Positions 34,314 through 43,002 of a DNA stretch of 59,897 nucleotides are shown piece after piece (the first letter of the stretch is position 1; each line of letters begins with the position of its first letter). A model generated the notes under the pieces. That model saw nothing but the letters and a program-made list of their open reading frames with translations. It searched no databases and was not told the DNA's origin. Made by a program: the position numbers and the translations under genes. The stretch covers positions 1 through 59,897 of the forward strand of contig JBBRSL010000001.1 of NCBI GenBank assembly GCA_038245435.1, given 5' to 3'. The stretch comes from JBBRSL01 sp038245435. GTDB taxonomy: Bacteria; Patescibacteriota; Saccharimonadia; Saccharimonadales; CAIOMD01.

Positions 34314-34898
34314 ATGAAAAACATAGCAGCTATCGATATGATGCATCATCGAATTCCCGGAGGGCTTGATATTGATACGGTGCATGCAAACCCTGAAATA
34401 GAATGCATAAATGTGCACTGTTGGGTACTGAGCAGTGACGGCAAATCTGTACTTATGCAGCGTCGCTCATCAACCGTTTTGACCTACGCAAACATGTACG
34501 ATATTTCGATGGCGGGGCACGTTGATGGTGATGAGCTACCACTGCAAGCAATGCTGCGCGAATCGCTCGAAGAGGGCGCGCTAGACTTAACTGGTAGACT
34601 TATTGTGCCTGACATCCCCGTAGATGTCGCCGAAGCTGGTCGTTATGCAAAGGGCCCCCCATGGCTACACAATCAGCTCGTGTACATTTATTTTGTAGTG
34701 CTTGACCCAGCAGAAGTAGCGCTCAGGGCAGGTGACGGTGAGGTGGGCTCGTTTGAATGGTGGAACCTTGATACATTTGCACTAAGAGCCGCAAACCCTA
34801 TGAGTAAGCGTTTAGTGCCACATCCAAACTGGTATTACCAAATGGTTATTAAAAAACTTTATGAGCTCAGCCGCACACGTGCGAAAATAGCTGCGTGA
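34314..34898 (+). CDS. Nudix hydrolase
   Basis: A 194-residue Nudix protein. The box reads GHVDGDELPLQAMLRESLEE followed by G, matching Gx5Ex7REx2EEx. INVHCWVLSSDGKSVLMQRR before it and NQLVYIYFVV after it recall IDI- or YfcD-like Nudix enzymes. Substrate unknown. The stop overlaps the start of the HAD gene (GTGA). TATAAA ends 7 nt before the ATG. Confidence 0.88.
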   Translation: MKNIAAIDMMHHRIPGGLDIDTVHANPEIECINVHCWVLSSDGKSVLMQRRSSTVLTYANMYDISMAGHVDGDELPLQAMLRESLEEGALDLTGRLIVPDIPVDVAEAGRYAKGPPWLHNQLVYIYFVVLDPAEVALRAGDGEVGSFEWWNLDTFALRAANPMSKRLVPHPNWYYQMVIKKLYELSRTRAKIAA

Positions 34899-35476
34899 TA
34901 AAAGCAATTATTTTTGACTGTTTTGGAGTGCTCTATGTGCATCGTGGCCCAGAGTTTTTACGAGCCCATGCCGTAAATTATCAAGAAGTAAAACCGCAGC
35001 TTAAAGACCTCAGTAACCAAACCGATTATGGGCTTATATCGCAACAGGATTACGTACAAGCAGTTACCGAATTAACAGGATTAAGCGTTGAAGAGGTTGA
35101 TGCGCATTCAGCGCGTGGTTTTGGTCGCAACGATGAACTTATGGATTACATCGAAAACACACTTCGCCCTCATTATAAAATTGGACTACTCAGTAATATT
35201 AGTCGTGGCACGATAGAGCAGTACTTTAGTGAAAAAGAACGAGCGCAATTATTTGATGCAGCTGCGTTATCGAGCGAAACAGGGATGATTAAACCAAATA
35301 TGGTTGCCTTTGAACACATTTGTGAGCAATTAGGTGTTGATACAAGCGAAGCAATCATGATTGACGACAATGCCGATAACTGCCGTGGGGCGGTGCTTGC
35401 TGGTATGCACGCCATTGACTATGATGGCCTGGCGCACTTACAGCGTAGTCTCGAAACAATACTACCCAAAAAATAA
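34895..35476 (+). CDS. HAD-superfamily hydrolase, subfamily IA
   Basis: A 193-residue HAD protein with a GTG start inside the Nudix stop (4-nt overlap). Motif I is IIFDCFGVLY: the first Asp is present but the second, usually two residues later, is Phe, as in some dehalogenase-like members. Motif II is GLLSNIS, the motif III Lys is in GMIKPN, and motif IV is IMIDDNADN. Phosphatase or dehalogenase-like activity is expected; substrate unknown. Confidence 0.85.
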   Translation: MIKAIIFDCFGVLYVHRGPEFLRAHAVNYQEVKPQLKDLSNQTDYGLISQQDYVQAVTELTGLSVEEVDAHSARGFGRNDELMDYIENTLRPHYKIGLLSNISRGTIEQYFSEKERAQLFDAAALSSETGMIKPNMVAFEHICEQLGVDTSEAIMIDDNADNCRGAVLAGMHAIDYDGLAHLQRSLETILPKK

Positions 35477-35532
35477 AAAAAGGCGTACTATGCTTTGTAT
35501 AAGGTAGTTCCTAAAGAGCAAAATCCAAAAAT

Positions 35533-36579
35533 ATGAGTGCGCTAACCAGTGAGTTCTATAAAGCTCCAGATAGTCAGCCCTACCAGCCGACCGTTGCTGA
35601 ATTGCAAGAAATACTTATAGATTTTCCAAATGCCGAACGCGAAGCTCGGCAGATGAGCGCAATCGAAAATATCATTCTAGAACACGAAGGTAAGCCGTTT
35701 CATCTGACTTCGTTCCGTCCAACTGATGGGCTGCGCACGTGGACGAATGAATTTGGTGACGAGGTTCAGTATCCCGAATTACTTATGGTGCACGGTGTTG
35801 CGAGTGACGAACGATACTTTTGGTCATTATTCCAAAAAATGAATAAGCTCGGTATTGCATGCTCTGCGATTGAACTGCCGCGGGAGCATGGTGTTATTCA
35901 TGATGCCCAAGGGCTGCTGGATTGGCAGGTAGGCGCAACTGTTGCTACGCAGAAGTTTTTACAAGAACAGCATAGCAACCAGCACGTTGTACTTGGCGGG
36001 CATAGCAGGGGCTCGATAGTGACCGTAAAAGCAGCAGAACGAATCGTTGCAGAAAATGGCTCTGGCGCCATTGATGGTATTTTATTACTTGCACCATCGG
36101 TAGAGCCGAAAAGCCTTGGGCGTGTTGGTCTTAACCTATTTACCTTGGCATATAACTCATTTAAGCACTCGCGCGATATCCGCTTAGTTTCACGATACGT
36201 TCTTATGATTGCTGAGGTCGTGGCTGAAAATGTTCAACAAAGTATTATTGAAACAAAACAGGCATTGACGATAAATGTGAAAGAAGAAATGTACCACTCA
36301 TTGAAAGATGTATCTTTCTTTATTCCTGCCGGTGAAAATGATGAGTTTGTTGATCACAAAGCGCTCGCACAGCTCGCGCTTTTTGCCCCAGAAGGGAACA
36401 TATCTATTACAACGCTGAACACAAATCACATGCTTGGTGAGCGTGAACAGCAGGGCGTCCGTAGCCAGGCGGACCCGCGGTTATTATCTGGGCAAGTACT
36501 GAGTTGGTTGCAAAGTTTAACGAAAACATACCGACCGCTTTCACTAACACATGGCTATACAAAAACTAAGCGACTATAG
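35533..36579 (+). CDS. Alpha/beta hydrolase
   Basis: A 348-residue protein. The nucleophile elbow is LGGHSRGS (GxSxG), near residue 159. An oxyanion-type region MVHGVASDERYF lies before it, and NTNHMLGERE carries a likely catalytic His. PAGENDEFVDHKAL holds a candidate Asp. No signal peptide. Esterase or lipase-like activity is inferred; substrate unknown. Confidence 0.8.
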   Translation: MSALTSEFYKAPDSQPYQPTVAELQEILIDFPNAEREARQMSAIENIILEHEGKPFHLTSFRPTDGLRTWTNEFGDEVQYPELLMVHGVASDERYFWSLFQKMNKLGIACSAIELPREHGVIHDAQGLLDWQVGATVATQKFLQEQHSNQHVVLGGHSRGSIVTVKAAERIVAENGSGAIDGILLLAPSVEPKSLGRVGLNLFTLAYNSFKHSRDIRLVSRYVLMIAEVVAENVQQSIIETKQALTINVKEEMYHSLKDVSFFIPAGENDEFVDHKALAQLALFAPEGNISITTLNTNHMLGEREQQGVRSQADPRLLSGQVLSWLQSLTKTYRPLSLTHGYTKTKRL

Positions 36580-36581
36580 GT

Positions 36582-36818
36582 TTAACCAATACGAATAACG
36601 AGTTTGCCGGTCAGCTGACAGCGTCGATTAATCTCAGGGAATCGCATACGAAGTTCGGTTGCTAAAATTCCGTTAGGCGCATAGAGCCAAACGGCATCTT
36701 TACGCACCTGTAATTTTGGTGTGAAATTGAACTGGGCCTGACAATATTCACGTAGAGCAGTCACCTCCGTCGGTTCATCTAAATTCTTTTTCACTAAAAG
36801 GTCTTTTAAGCTATCCAT
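36582..36818 (-). CDS. DUF721 (DciA-like) protein, short
   Basis: A 78-residue protein with the KH-like DUF721 pattern: LRVKKNLDE-type N-terminus, PKLQVRKDAVWLYAPNGILA and ELRMRFPEINRRC. DciA proteins help load the replicative helicase DnaB. The usual domain is ~90-150 residues, so this is a minimal version. It is divergent from mutM, with heptamer repeat B between them. Confidence 0.6.
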   Translation of the reverse strand: MDSLKDLLVKKNLDEPTEVTALREYCQAQFNFTPKLQVRKDAVWLYAPNGILATELRMRFPEINRRCQLTGKLVIRIG

Positions 36819-36823
36819 TGTAT

Positions 36824-36893
36824 TAAGAGTAAAGAGTAAAGAGTAAAGAGTAAAGAGTTTGCTGAGACTACTCTTAACTCTTTACTCTATACT
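36824..36893. repeat. Heptamer-periodic repeat B, with the mutM -10 box inside
   Basis: Ten successive 7-mers: the left arm is four AAAGAGT after TAAGAGT; the right arm has CTTAACT, CTTTACT and CTATACT, complementary in style, so the region can fold into a hairpin. The last heptamer contains TATACT (36888-36893), the likely -10 box of mutM. Confidence 0.75.
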
Positions 36894-36902
36894 GGTAGGT
36901 AT

Positions 36903-37784
36903 ATGCCAGAGTTGCCAGAAGTTGAAACGGTGCGGGTGGGCCTGCAGCGATTGTTGCCGGGCCGCTTTGTTGCGGGCGTCGACTTTGATTGGCCCAAAGG
37001 ATTTCCAAACGCCCCAAGCGATGTAAAAGCTTTTTTCGTAGATGCCGAAATCATAGCCGTGCGTCGTCGTGCAAAAGTTTTGATGATTGATTTGAGCACT
37101 CAGTATAGCCTCGTGATTCATTTAAAAATGACAGGGCAGTTAGTGTTTCGAGGGGCAGAGAACTTTGGTGCGGGGCATCCTAATGAGAGCTTAATTGGTG
37201 AATTACCCGATAAATCAACGCGAGTAACAATTTCGTTCAAGGATGGTTCGAAGCTGTTCTTCAATGATCAGCGTAAATTTGGGTGGGTACGTTTAATGCC
37301 TACTATCGAGATTCCAAATATTGATTTCATGAAAAAAGTAGGCCCTGAGCCGCTTGAGAAAGCTTTCACTTATCTGGTATTTATTGATAGGCTTATGCGC
37401 CGTAAAAATAGTAATATTAAGGCAGTGATTCTAGATCAAACAGTGCTGGCGGGAGTCGGTAATATTTATGCCGATGAATCATTATTCGCTGCCAAAATTC
37501 ACCCAACTAGCATCGTGAATGCTATCCCTAAAAGTAAACTTATAGACTTGCACCGTGAGCTTGTCGCCGTGTTGAAGTTGAGTATCGAAAAAGGTGGCTC
37601 AACAGATAGAAACTACGTTAATGCTGAAGGTAAACGGGGTAGTTATATTGATTTCGCAAAAGTGTTCCGGCGCGAAAAACTAGCATGCCCGGTATGCGGC
37701 CGCGAAATAAGCAAAACAAAAGTTGCCGGCCGTGGTACGCACACGTGTGAACATTGCCAAAAGAAATATGGAGTAGCAAAGTGA
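36903..37784 (+). CDS. mutM: Formamidopyrimidine-DNA glycosylase
   Basis: A 293-residue glycosylase/AP lyase removing 8-oxoguanine. The catalytic N-terminus PELPEVETVR, the H2TH region LAGVGNIYADESLF and the C-terminal zinc finger CPVCGREI ... CEHC are intact. Unlike DnaG and the UDG nearby, all Zn cysteines are kept. It overlaps holA by 4 nt. A TATACT box in repeat B ends 9 nt before the ATG. Confidence 0.95.
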   Translation: MPELPEVETVRVGLQRLLPGRFVAGVDFDWPKGFPNAPSDVKAFFVDAEIIAVRRRAKVLMIDLSTQYSLVIHLKMTGQLVFRGAENFGAGHPNESLIGELPDKSTRVTISFKDGSKLFFNDQRKFGWVRLMPTIEIPNIDFMKKVGPEPLEKAFTYLVFIDRLMRRKNSNIKAVILDQTVLAGVGNIYADESLFAAKIHPTSIVNAIPKSKLIDLHRELVAVLKLSIEKGGSTDRNYVNAEGKRGSYIDFAKVFRREKLACPVCGREISKTKVAGRGTHTCEHCQKKYGVAK

Positions 37785-38701
37785 TAATTTCTTTTATTGG
37801 CGATAATTCTTTTGCGCGCGAAAAAGCAGCTCGTGAGTTTACCGATGGCTTTATTGGTGCCCACGGTACCCATGCGGTCGACCGGTTTATTGCAACAGAT
37901 ATCGAGCTCGATACGCTGAGCGGGGCAGTAACTACAATGCCATTCTTGTCACAGCGTCGCTTAATAATTGTGCGCGATATTAGCGCCAACAAAATGATTG
38001 CCGAGCGGTTTGAAGATATCTTGCAGCAAACAGCCGATACGAGCGATTTGGTTGTTATTGAATCGCACATTGATGGGCGCAGTAAATACCTACAAATTTT
38101 GCGTAAAATGACCGATTGTCGTGAGTTTGCACAACTTGACGGTGGCGAGCTTGCCGGTTGGATTGTGTCGCACGTAAAAGAACTGGGTGGTGCCATACAA
38201 CATGGTGATGCTCAATATTTGGTAGAGCGTGTAGGCAATAATCAACAACTCGTGAGCCAAGAGATCGATAAACTCCTCCTCTATAGCGAAACAGTTAGCA
38301 GAGAAACTATCGATAAACTAACCGAATATACCCCCCAAAGTAGTATTTTTGCCATGCTCGAAGCAGCTTTTGGGGGCGATATTAAAAATGCGCTTGGTTT
38401 ATACGAAGAACAGCGAGCACAAGGCATGGAACCGCAAGCGATACTTGGCATGATTGCCTGGCAGCTTCATATTTTGGCGCTCGTAAAGACTGGGCAGGAT
38501 AAAGGCCCAGCTGCACTTGCCAGCGCAGCTAAACTAAATCCGTTTGTGGTACGAAAAAGTATGGCCATTACGCGTAGTCTGAGTTTTTCTGACCTTTCTG
38601 ACCTTTTAGAACTTGCAACAAATACTGACTACAAACTTAAAACCAGCAAAATGAATGCCGATGCGGCAGTGAGTGCACTACTTTTGGCATGCGCCAAGTA
38701 A
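37781..38701 (+). CDS. holA: DNA polymerase III subunit delta
   Basis: A 306-residue clamp-loader subunit starting at GTG 37781, overlapping the mutM TGA. IISFIGDNSFAREKAAREF opens the protein, followed by TMPFLSQRRLIIVRDI and the conserved IFAMLEAAFGGDIKNAL of the AAA-like lid. The C-terminal collar is present (IAWQLHILALVK). Length is normal. Confidence 0.88.
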   Translation: MIISFIGDNSFAREKAAREFTDGFIGAHGTHAVDRFIATDIELDTLSGAVTTMPFLSQRRLIIVRDISANKMIAERFEDILQQTADTSDLVVIESHIDGRSKYLQILRKMTDCREFAQLDGGELAGWIVSHVKELGGAIQHGDAQYLVERVGNNQQLVSQEIDKLLLYSETVSRETIDKLTEYTPQSSIFAMLEAAFGGDIKNALGLYEEQRAQGMEPQAILGMIAWQLHILALVKTGQDKGPAALASAAKLNPFVVRKSMAITRSLSFSDLSDLLELATNTDYKLKTSKMNADAAVSALLLACAK

Positions 38702-38727
38702 CTAGAATCTTGAACATTAAACAATAA

Positions 38728-38755
38728 AAGAAAAACTGCCCAGCAAAGGGCAGTT
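38728..38755 (-). terminator. Terminator of rpsT
   Basis: AACTGCCC/GGGCAGTT stem (38734-38755) with a 6-nt loop; on the minus strand it is followed by TTTTCTTTT. It lies 28 bp past the rpsT stop and may also act on holA transcripts. Confidence 0.85.
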
Positions 38756-38782
38756 ACGTAATACGAAAATACGTATTGCTAG

Positions 38783-39169
38783 TTATTTCTTAGTAGCTGG
38801 TTTCTTTGCAGCAGGCTTTTTAGCTGGAGCCGCCTTTTTAACAGGGGCTTTCTTGGCTGCTGGCTTTGCAGCAGGCTTTTTAGGTGCAGCTTTGGCAGTG
38901 CTTTTAACACCAGCTTTTTTAGCAGCAGCGCTGAGCTGAGCTTTTTTGCGAGCAGCTTTGTTCTTGTGTAGAACATTCTTTTTTGCAGCAGTATCAATAG
39001 CACTGTTGGCTTTTTTGTGAGCTGCTTCTACTTCGCTTGCTTTGCCACCAGCAATAGCAGTTGTAAATGCTTTTACAGCTTCGCGCAGAGTGCGCTTAGT
39101 TTTTGCATTACGCACAGTAGCTTTGCTGCTAACTTTTACGCGTTTTTTTGCGGATTTGATAATCGGCAT
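38783..39169 (-). CDS. rpsT: 30S ribosomal protein S20 with a histone-H1-like tail
   Basis: A 128-residue protein. Residues 1-85 are S20: MPIIKSAKKRVKVSSKATVR, then AHKKANSAIDTAAKKNVLHK and NKAARKKAQLSAAAKKAG. A further ~43 residues consist almost only of Ala, Lys and Pro (repeats of the PAAKKA and KKPA type), like histone H1 or bacterial AlgP/Hc1 tails. The tail is encoded by degenerate GC-richer repeats at 38790-38920. It could bind RNA or DNA; function unknown. Confidence 0.92.
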   Translation of the reverse strand: MPIIKSAKKRVKVSSKATVRNAKTKRTLREAVKAFTTAIAGGKASEVEAAHKKANSAIDTAAKKNVLHKNKAARKKAQLSAAAKKAGVKSTAKAAPKKPAAKPAAKKAPVKKAAPAKKPAAKKPATKK

Positions 39170-39315
39170 AGTGTCTTAATCGTCCTTTTTAGGGTTATTG
39201 AAATGTCAATTTGCAATTATAGCCTAAAAATCCTTTTTTTACCAGAGTGATGCTTGCGAAATCAAAGTTATTATGGTAATCTGACCTCTATAAAGCCTTA
39301 AAAAGAAAAAACAAA

Positions 39316-41067
39316 ATGGAATCAAACCCTAAAACCCAGGTAGTTGAACGCTTAAAAGAAGCACAAAATGTGCTGGTAACGGTTAGCGCGAATCCAAGCG
39401 TTGATCAGCTAGCCGCCGCCATTGGTTTTACGCTGATGATGAACAAACTGGGCAAGCATGCAACGGCTGTATTTAGTGGTAACGTGCCAAGTACGCTTGA
39501 GTTTTTGAAGCCAGAGGCAACACTTGAACAAAACACTGACAGTCTACGAGATTTTATTATTTCACTCGATAAAGCTAAAGCCGACAAGCTGCGTTATAAA
39601 GTTGAAGATGATTTTGTAAAAATATTCATTACTCCATATCGAACGAGTTTAACGAGTGATGACCTTAATTTTAGCCAGGGCGATTTTAACGTTGATGTTG
39701 TGATGGCGCTTGGCGTGGATCAACGCGACCACGTTGATCAAGCGATTTTAGAACACGGCCGAATTTTGCACGACGCTACTGTTATTGGGGTAATGGCTGG
39801 GCCAAACCAAGTTGACGTTGGTAGCATTAATTGGCAGGATCCTGCAGCGAGTAGTTTATGCGAAATGCTTGTGAGCATTAGTGAATCATTTCAGAGCGGT
39901 CTACTTGATGGCCAAATGGCAACTGCATATCTTACTGGTATCGTTGCCGAAACAGAACGCTTTAGTAACGACAAAACAAGCCCGAAGGTTATGACCATGA
40001 GCGCCCAACTTATGGCAGCCGGCGCCAACCAGCAGCTTATTGCAACGCAACTTACACAGGCAGAACCTGAGTTCTCAGCAGATTTGCCAGCACCAGTAGA
40101 ATACGGAGAACCATCTGACCCGAACGAAGCGGTGCTCGATTTACACCATGAAGATGATGATATCCATATCGATGAACACGGACAAATGGAGACGCACGAA
40201 GAACTAGCTCAGGCCGTGAATGATGTACAGCAAACTGCTTCGAACTCGCACAGAATTATTGAACCACTACATGACGGACACGAGCAACAAGCGGAGCCAA
40301 CGCAACCTGCTGAGCCGGTGCAAGAAACGAGCCGCTATATTTATGAACCACCATCAAATGGCGGTACATTAACCGCAAGCGGGCAACCAGAAAACTTTGA
40401 TCCGAGTACCGACCCGATGAGCGCGACTCCTCAATATAATCTCAATACTCAAGAACACGAAAAGTCAGTTGTTTCACCGCTGTTAGGAGTTACGGATGAT
40501 GCCGAATCAGTACAAGCACCAAGCATGCCTTCTACCGAAACTCCACTGTTATCGTCTGATGGTGAGACCGACCAGAACCCTGTATCGGAGCCTGATCCAA
40601 ATGCAGATATACCCGCAGCGAGTGACGATGTAGAGTCAGATATCCCAGTTATCGATAAACTCGGGCCTGAAGTACATGCACAAGATACATTAGCTGATAT
40701 TGAAAATGCCGTACAAGATTTTAGCGGTACTGCACCGCATCCAGCTTCGGAACCAGATCTGAATGCTGATGCCGCTCGACAAGCCGTCATGGACGCGGTG
40801 CAGGCAGGTGGGTTTGATGCAAATCGTCCTGATCCAATACAGGCTTTAAACGCCCAAGAATTTATCGAAACTCCAGCTCCACAGTTTGAAAGTCCTGCTC
40901 CTGTAGCAGAGCCAACTGCAGAACCGATTATCGAACCTACCGTGCCGCCATCTGTACCAGAGATATCTCCAGATGCGCCACCAAGCGTGCCGCCACCAAT
41001 GTTGCCGCAGTTCCCAATTCCGGGTGCTGAAGTTTACGAACCAGATCAAGATCCAAAAAATCAGTAG
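39316..41067 (+). CDS. Degenerate DHH-family protein with long disordered tail
   Basis: A 583-residue protein. Residues 1-260 look like a DHH/NrnA phosphoesterase fold: LVTVSANPSVDQLAAAIGF stands where NPDGDALGS is expected, and the DHH triad itself is not seen, so catalysis is doubtful. The remaining ~320 residues are low complexity, rich in Pro, Glu, Asp, Ser and Thr, with PEP/APVAEPTAEP-like units. This layout recurs in Saccharibacteria, but its role is unknown. Confidence 0.65.
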   Translation: MESNPKTQVVERLKEAQNVLVTVSANPSVDQLAAAIGFTLMMNKLGKHATAVFSGNVPSTLEFLKPEATLEQNTDSLRDFIISLDKAKADKLRYKVEDDFVKIFITPYRTSLTSDDLNFSQGDFNVDVVMALGVDQRDHVDQAILEHGRILHDATVIGVMAGPNQVDVGSINWQDPAASSLCEMLVSISESFQSGLLDGQMATAYLTGIVAETERFSNDKTSPKVMTMSAQLMAAGANQQLIATQLTQAEPEFSADLPAPVEYGEPSDPNEAVLDLHHEDDDIHIDEHGQMETHEELAQAVNDVQQTASNSHRIIEPLHDGHEQQAEPTQPAEPVQETSRYIYEPPSNGGTLTASGQPENFDPSTDPMSATPQYNLNTQEHEKSVVSPLLGVTDDAESVQAPSMPSTETPLLSSDGETDQNPVSEPDPNADIPAASDDVESDIPVIDKLGPEVHAQDTLADIENAVQDFSGTAPHPASEPDLNADAARQAVMDAVQAGGFDANRPDPIQALNAQEFIETPAPQFESPAPVAEPTAEPIIEPTVPPSVPEISPDAPPSVPPPMLPQFPIPGAEVYEPDQDPKNQ

Positions 41068-41070
41068 TAG

Positions 41071-41766
41071 TTAATCTTTGTACGTGTAGAAGTATTCTTC
41101 ACGGGAAGGCATAGATTCAGCCCGCTCTATGAGCATTTCTGCGTCAGCTCGTTGGCTTTTATGCGCCCGCATAATTTCTTTTTTTTGTTCAAAAACAGAG
41201 GTAATGTCACTGATAATATCGATTTCTTTAGCGCTTCGGCCCTTAGATCGAAATACAAAACTGGTATCTGCATGGGGGAGCATTTTTTCGCTTACACAGG
41301 TATAGCGCAATTCTTTAAAGCGCTTGTCTTGTGCTCGTAGTGCAACAAATACAAATGTTGCGACATAACTCATAACTATGTGATCTATGTGGCCAGAAAT
41401 ACCATTCTGATCCATAGTTACGAAAGTGAATTCAGTTTTTTCGCCATATTCCTGAGTAATTGATTCGACAATTGCTTTGCAATCATCAGCAATCTGGCGA
41501 AAATAATAATTGTTCAGTTCACCGTCTAAGTACCACAACTGATGCTGTGTTTTTGCGCCGAGTAATTTTCCGGCTTCGAGCCATTCTTCGTTACGAACTT
41601 CGCCGAGTTCTTCATGATCATCGGGGTTGCTGCCACTTTGGCCAGCTGTTGCACAGATTAAATGTACGTCTGCTCCGTTTGCGATTTCGAGAAGCAGGGT
41701 ACCGCTTGGGCCAAAAGATTCGTCGTCTGGGTGGGCAAATATGCCAATAATAACTTTTTTACTCAT
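41071..41766 (-). CDS. LmbE/PIG-L family deacetylase
   Basis: A 231-residue protein starting at MSKKVIIG (ATG 41766). The zinc-site motif is IFAHPDDESFGPSG, the second is GISGHIDH. The family removes acetyl groups from N-acetylglucosamine conjugates. The start was chosen over ATG 41772 because the -10 box (TACAAT on the minus strand) touches ATG 41772 and ends 6 nt before ATG 41766, the spacing seen in other leaderless genes. Confidence 0.87.
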   Translation of the reverse strand: MSKKVIIGIFAHPDDESFGPSGTLLLEIANGADVHLICATAGQSGSNPDDHEELGEVRNEEWLEAGKLLGAKTQHQLWYLDGELNNYYFRQIADDCKAIVESITQEYGEKTEFTFVTMDQNGISGHIDHIVMSYVATFVFVALRAQDKRFKELRYTCVSEKMLPHADTSFVFRSKGRSAKEIDIISDITSVFEQKKEIMRAHKSQRADAEMLIERAESMPSREEYFYTYKD

Positions 41767-41772
41767 TCGCAT

Positions 41773-41782
41773 ATTGTACAAT
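41773..41782. promoter_or_regulatory. Dyad -10 box shared by divergent leaderless genes
   Basis: ATTGTACAAT is a perfect 10-bp palindrome. Read on either strand it gives TACAAT, and the start codon lies exactly 6 nt away on each side (GTG 41789 for truB, ATG 41766 for the deacetylase). Both transcripts would be leaderless and would compete for one core site. Confidence 0.65.
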
Positions 41783-41788
41783 GCACGA

Positions 41789-42475
41789 GTGATAGAAGGC
41801 ATACTTTTAATTGATAAACCCGAAGGCATCAGTAGTTTTGGTGTCGTTGCAAAAGTGCGTGGTTGCGCAAAAGTGCTAACGGGCATTAAGAAGATTAAGG
41901 TCGGCCATAGCGGCACGCTCGACCCAGCCGCAACCGGCCTACTAGTTATTGCCATCGGTAGTTATACCAAGCGCATACCTGAACTTATAAAAAAAGATAA
42001 AACCTACGAAGTGACCATGCACCTAGGGCAAACAAGTACTACTGCTGACAAAGAAGGTGAAATAACTGTAGTATCTGACACTGTGCCGACAAAAAATGAG
42101 CTTGAGACTGCTCTACAGGCCTTTGTGGGCGATATTATGCAGACACCACCCATATTTAGTGCTATTAAAGTAAACGGCCAGAGAGCCTATGATTTAGCAC
42201 GCAAAGGCAAGTCGGTGACTATGCAACCGCGCCCAGTGACCATATATAGCAACGAGCTTACTTCTTACGAATACCCATTCGTGAAATTCATAAGTAAAGT
42301 CGGCAGTGGTACCTATATCCGTAGTTTAGTAGAAGATGTAGGCAAAGAACTCGGTACCGGCGCTTACATGAGTGACCTCCGCCGCACGCAAGTAGGGAAA
42401 TTTGATATTAATGGTGCGGTTACGCTCGAACAAATCAATCCTGAATCTCTTGAGCCATTTTTGATTACTTTTTAA
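41789..42475 (+). CDS. truB: tRNA pseudouridine-55 synthase
   Basis: A 228-residue TruB. GILLIDKPEGISSF opens it, followed by GHSGTLDPAATGLLVIAIG with the catalytic Asp, then PPIFSAIKVNGQRAYDLAR and GSGTYIRSLVEDVG. It modifies U55 in the T-loop of tRNAs. Start GTG 41789 is 6 nt after a TACAAT box; open frame upstream on the same strand is inside the deacetylase gene and was rejected. Confidence 0.95.
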   Translation: MIEGILLIDKPEGISSFGVVAKVRGCAKVLTGIKKIKVGHSGTLDPAATGLLVIAIGSYTKRIPELIKKDKTYEVTMHLGQTSTTADKEGEITVVSDTVPTKNELETALQAFVGDIMQTPPIFSAIKVNGQRAYDLARKGKSVTMQPRPVTIYSNELTSYEYPFVKFISKVGSGTYIRSLVEDVGKELGTGAYMSDLRRTQVGKFDINGAVTLEQINPESLEPFLITF

Positions 42476-42485
42476 GTCTCTGTAC

Positions 42486-42514
42486 TTGCAAAAGTGGTCG
42501 GTATCTGATAGAAT
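42486..42514 (+). promoter_or_regulatory. Promoter of rpsO
   Basis: TTGCAA (42486-42491), 17-bp spacer, TAGAAT (42509-42514), with a leader of about 50 nt carrying AAAGGA before the TTG start. Confidence 0.6.
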
Positions 42515-42570
42515 ACTTCGTAACGCCATCAAATCTCTTTATTAACGATAACGATTAAAGGACAACTGAA

Positions 42571-42837
42571 TTGATTTCGACCGCTAAAAAAGCCGATCTA
42601 GTAAAGACACACCAAAAGGGTGCAACAGACACTGGTTCACCTGAAGTACAAGTGAGTATTATGACTGCTCGTATTACTGAAATTACCGAGCACCTTAAGG
42701 TGAACAAGCATGACTTTATGGCTCGCCGTGGTTTGCTACAACTTGTAGGCAAGCGCCGCCGCCAACTTAAGTACTTGGCCGCTCAAGACGAACAAGCTTA
42801 CTTAGACCTCATCGCAAAACTTGGCATCCGCCGTTAG
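42571..42837 (+). CDS. rpsO: 30S ribosomal protein S15
   Basis: An 88-residue S15 with a TTG start after AAAGGA. GATDTGSPEVQVSIMTARI, LKVNKHDFMARRGLLQLVGK and RRRQLKYL are family blocks. Binds 16S rRNA early in 30S assembly. It precedes pnp, the classic rpsO-pnp order. Confidence 0.96.
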   Translation: MISTAKKADLVKTHQKGATDTGSPEVQVSIMTARITEITEHLKVNKHDFMARRGLLQLVGKRRRQLKYLAAQDEQAYLDLIAKLGIRR

Positions 42838-42851
42838 TTTTTAGACCGCGA

Positions 42852-42874
42852 GGCTACAAAAACCTTTTGTAGCC
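42852..42874 (+). other. Hairpin between rpsO and pnp
   Basis: A perfect 10-bp stem GGCTACAAAA/TTTTGTAGCC with a 3-nt loop, 15 nt after the rpsO stop. No T-tract follows directly, so it may be a processing or RNA-stability element rather than a full terminator. Confidence 0.7.
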
Positions 42875-42925
42875 GAATCTATCTAAAAAGTAGAACCGGC
42901 TTTATACTGTAAGTACATATAAAAC

Positions 42926-42985
42926 CAAAGGTGATAGAGCACAGCTATGCAAAATATGCATACCTGAACCCTGTCACCTTGGTAA
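42926..42985 (+). promoter_or_regulatory. Long stem-loop in the pnp leader
   Basis: A TATACT box at 42903-42908 precedes a leader in which CCAAAGGTGA (42925-42934) can pair with TCACCTTGG (42974-42982), enclosing an inner ATGCA/TGCAT stem. In E. coli a long leader stem is cut by RNase III and then used by PNPase to repress its own mRNA. The position here suits the same type of control, which is inference. Confidence 0.5.
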
Positions 42986-43002
42986 AACGAAAGGACTCTT
43001 CT

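Noticed and set aside
41767..41955. N-terminal extension of the deacetylase or truB across each other's start
   Set aside because: Both extensions would read through the other gene's coding region; family starts and the shared -10 dyad fix the starts at 41766 and 41789.
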